Part shown: positions 5,871 to 6,611 of the stretch, one piece after another
Layout of the letters: every line of letters starts with the position of its first letter
Position numbering within the stretch: the stretch's first letter is position 1
Origin: Dehalococcoidia bacterium
GTDB lineage: Bacteria > Chloroflexota > Dehalococcoidia > JACVQG01
Length of the DNA stretch: 6,611 nucleotides
Direction: 5' to 3'
NCBI GenBank assembly: GCA_015661045.1
Contig: JACVQG010000220.1
Location: 1-6,611 of the forward strand
Position numbers and translations under genes: made by a program
Notes under the pieces: generated by a model
What the model was told of the DNA's origin: nothing
The model's database searches: none
Seen by the model: the letters and a program-made list of their open reading frames with translations, nothing else

Positions 5871-6558
5871 AAACAAATACCGGTATTTCTTTTTCTATTC
5901 GGATTTCCCTAAGGGTTACCGTGCACCGATAGGCATATATCCCCACCCCAGCCACTTGCGCCTCTCGCAAAGCCAGCCCAAAAGCGGGGCCAGTTTTATC
6001 ATTGGGCGAAAATTCAGTTACATCGGGACGCTGGACGACAAAAACTATAGCTGCCTGATGTCCTTCCCGACGAGCTTGCATTAGACTTAAAACGTGTTGC
6101 CGCCCACGCTCCGTTGGCGCATCCGGAAAAAGACCCCTGCCCTGTTCAACCAGGGTGACAGACTTTACCTCCACGTAACAAAACTGGCTATTATTCTGCA
6201 ACAGGAAATCCAGCCGGCTATGGCCGAAGGTAACCTCCCGCCGAATTTGAGAATAGCTTCGAAAATGCCCCAGGATACCTGACCTCAATCCCTCCTCTAC
6301 TAAGTCGTTAGGTAGCCTTGCATCAACCGATACCAGGATGTTATCCAGGGCTATCAGAAGCATATCGTAACGGGTCCGGCGATGGGGAGAGAATGATTCC
6401 TCCAAATAAACCGGTCTCCCTGGAACCAACAATTCCTTTAGCCGCCCCGAGTTAGCCAGATGGGCTTTTTCTGTTCGCCCTTCCACGTCCACCCGGCAGA
6501 CAAAGCGATTAGCCCGCTCAAGAAAAACACTTTTTACAAGAAAATCAGGTAAACGCAA
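5869..6558 (-). CDS. sfsA: SfsA-family protein (sugar fermentation stimulation protein homologue)
   Basis: This 229-residue protein matches the usual SfsA length of about 230. E. coli SfsA was named for stimulating maltose metabolism when overexpressed and binds DNA; the family combines an N-terminal OB-like domain with a C-terminal PD-(D/E)xK nuclease-like domain. Seen here: the LANSGRLKELLVPG signature (34-47), RRTRYDMLLIAL (60-71), RLPNDLVEEGL (81-91), and the nuclease-like core RLDFLL (115-120, D117) followed by VEVKSVTL (129-136, E130 and K132). FPDAPTERGRQHV (144-156) is another family hallmark. The active-site triad looks intact. The start is TTG, with AAGAGG 6 nt upstream, and gives the usual MRLP-type N-terminus. 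The frame stays open to the right edge, but no better start is seen there. The physiological role is uncertain. Confidence 0.93.
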   Translation of the reverse strand: MRLPDFLVKSVFLERANRFVCRVDVEGRTEKAHLANSGRLKELLVPGRPVYLEESFSPHRRTRYDMLLIALDNILVSVDARLPNDLVEEGLRSGILGHFRSYSQIRREVTFGHSRLDFLLQNNSQFCYVEVKSVTLVEQGRGLFPDAPTERGRQHVLSLMQARREGHQAAIVFVVQRPDVTEFSPNDKTGPAFGLALREAQVAGVGIYAYRCTVTLREIRIEKEIPVFV

Positions 6559-6564
6559 GCCTAA

Positions 6565-6570
6565 CCTCTT
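6565..6570 (-). promoter_or_regulatory. Shine-Dalgarno site deciding the TTG start of sfsA
   Basis: Minus-strand AAGAGG is separated by 6 nt from the TTG at 6558. There is no ATG or GTG in frame in the visible upstream extension, and the SfsA homology begins right after the TTG, so this start is well supported. Confidence 0.6.
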
Positions 6571-6582
6571 GACCCATATGGT

Positions 6583-6588
6583 ATCATA
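6583..6588 (-). promoter_or_regulatory. Candidate -10 box upstream of sfsA
   Basis: TATGAT on the minus strand (5 of 6 to consensus) lies 24 nt before the sfsA TTG. No good -35 hexamer is visible at 16-18 nt; the available bases end at the window edge. It could drive sfsA and the downstream genes, but the evidence is one hexamer only. Confidence 0.25.
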
Positions 6589-6611
6589 GAGGACGGAGGT
6601 TTCGCCACATG

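Noticed and set aside
5491..6084. Plus-strand open frame of 197 codons
   Set aside because: It runs antisense across trmO, the AT-rich spacer and the end of sfsA. Both of those minus-strand genes have clear family signatures. The frame shows no domain or SD and has a low-complexity Phe/Gly-rich middle.
1..6611. CRISPR array, tRNA/rRNA genes, transposase or attachment sites
   Set aside because: I saw no regularly spaced direct repeats, no cloverleaf with a T-loop, and no transposase or integrase motifs on either strand.

Overview
All genes supported here lie on the minus strand, so the window reads right to left. The set is bacterial nucleic-acid maintenance and modification: an SfsA-family protein, a TrmO/TsaA-type tRNA methyltransferase, an endonuclease III/MagIII-type DNA glycosylase with an iron-sulfur motif, a 52-residue single-pass membrane protein, a large SNF2/HepA-type ATPase, and a SWIM zinc-finger protein. 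There are Shine-Dalgarno-like sites before most starts, alternative GTG and TTG starts, moderate-to-high GC in the coding parts, and no sign of an IS element, phage or plasmid. The short TrmO and the MagIII-like glycosylase with a Cys cluster would fit an anaerobic lineage such as Chloroflexota/Dehalococcoidia. That placement is a weak guess from protein flavour, not a demonstrated assignment.

Layout in transcription order. (1) sfsA (6558-5869) has a TTG start behind a good SD. (2) A 73-bp AT-rich spacer of degenerate T/G-rich words is followed by trmO (5795-5346), with a GTG start and a good SD. (3) The glycosylase gene (5341-4643) starts 4 nt after the trmO stop, so these two are almost certainly co-transcribed. 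(4) A small membrane-protein gene (4595-4437) follows after 47 nt; it is short and easily missed. (5) A ~100-bp spacer with a 10-bp palindrome and a weak candidate promoter leads to the SNF2 ATPase gene (4337-1224). (6) The SWIM-domain gene (1221-316) follows after 2 nt, with its SD embedded in the last codons of the SNF2 gene. (7) A ~315-bp gene-free region carries a cluster of small palindromes and, at the left edge, a near-consensus sigma70-type promoter (TTGACA-17-TATATT) pointing left out of the window. It directs transcription of a next gene, possibly as a leaderless mRNA.

The most system-like element is the tightly coupled SNF2-SWIM pair. SWIM domains were first described with a noted association with bacterial SNF2 ATPases, but the cellular role of such pairs remains poorly defined. 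The neighbouring glycosylase and SfsA are compatible with a DNA-maintenance theme, though this may be chance adjacency. I see no clear evidence for a wholly new defence or mobile system in this window.
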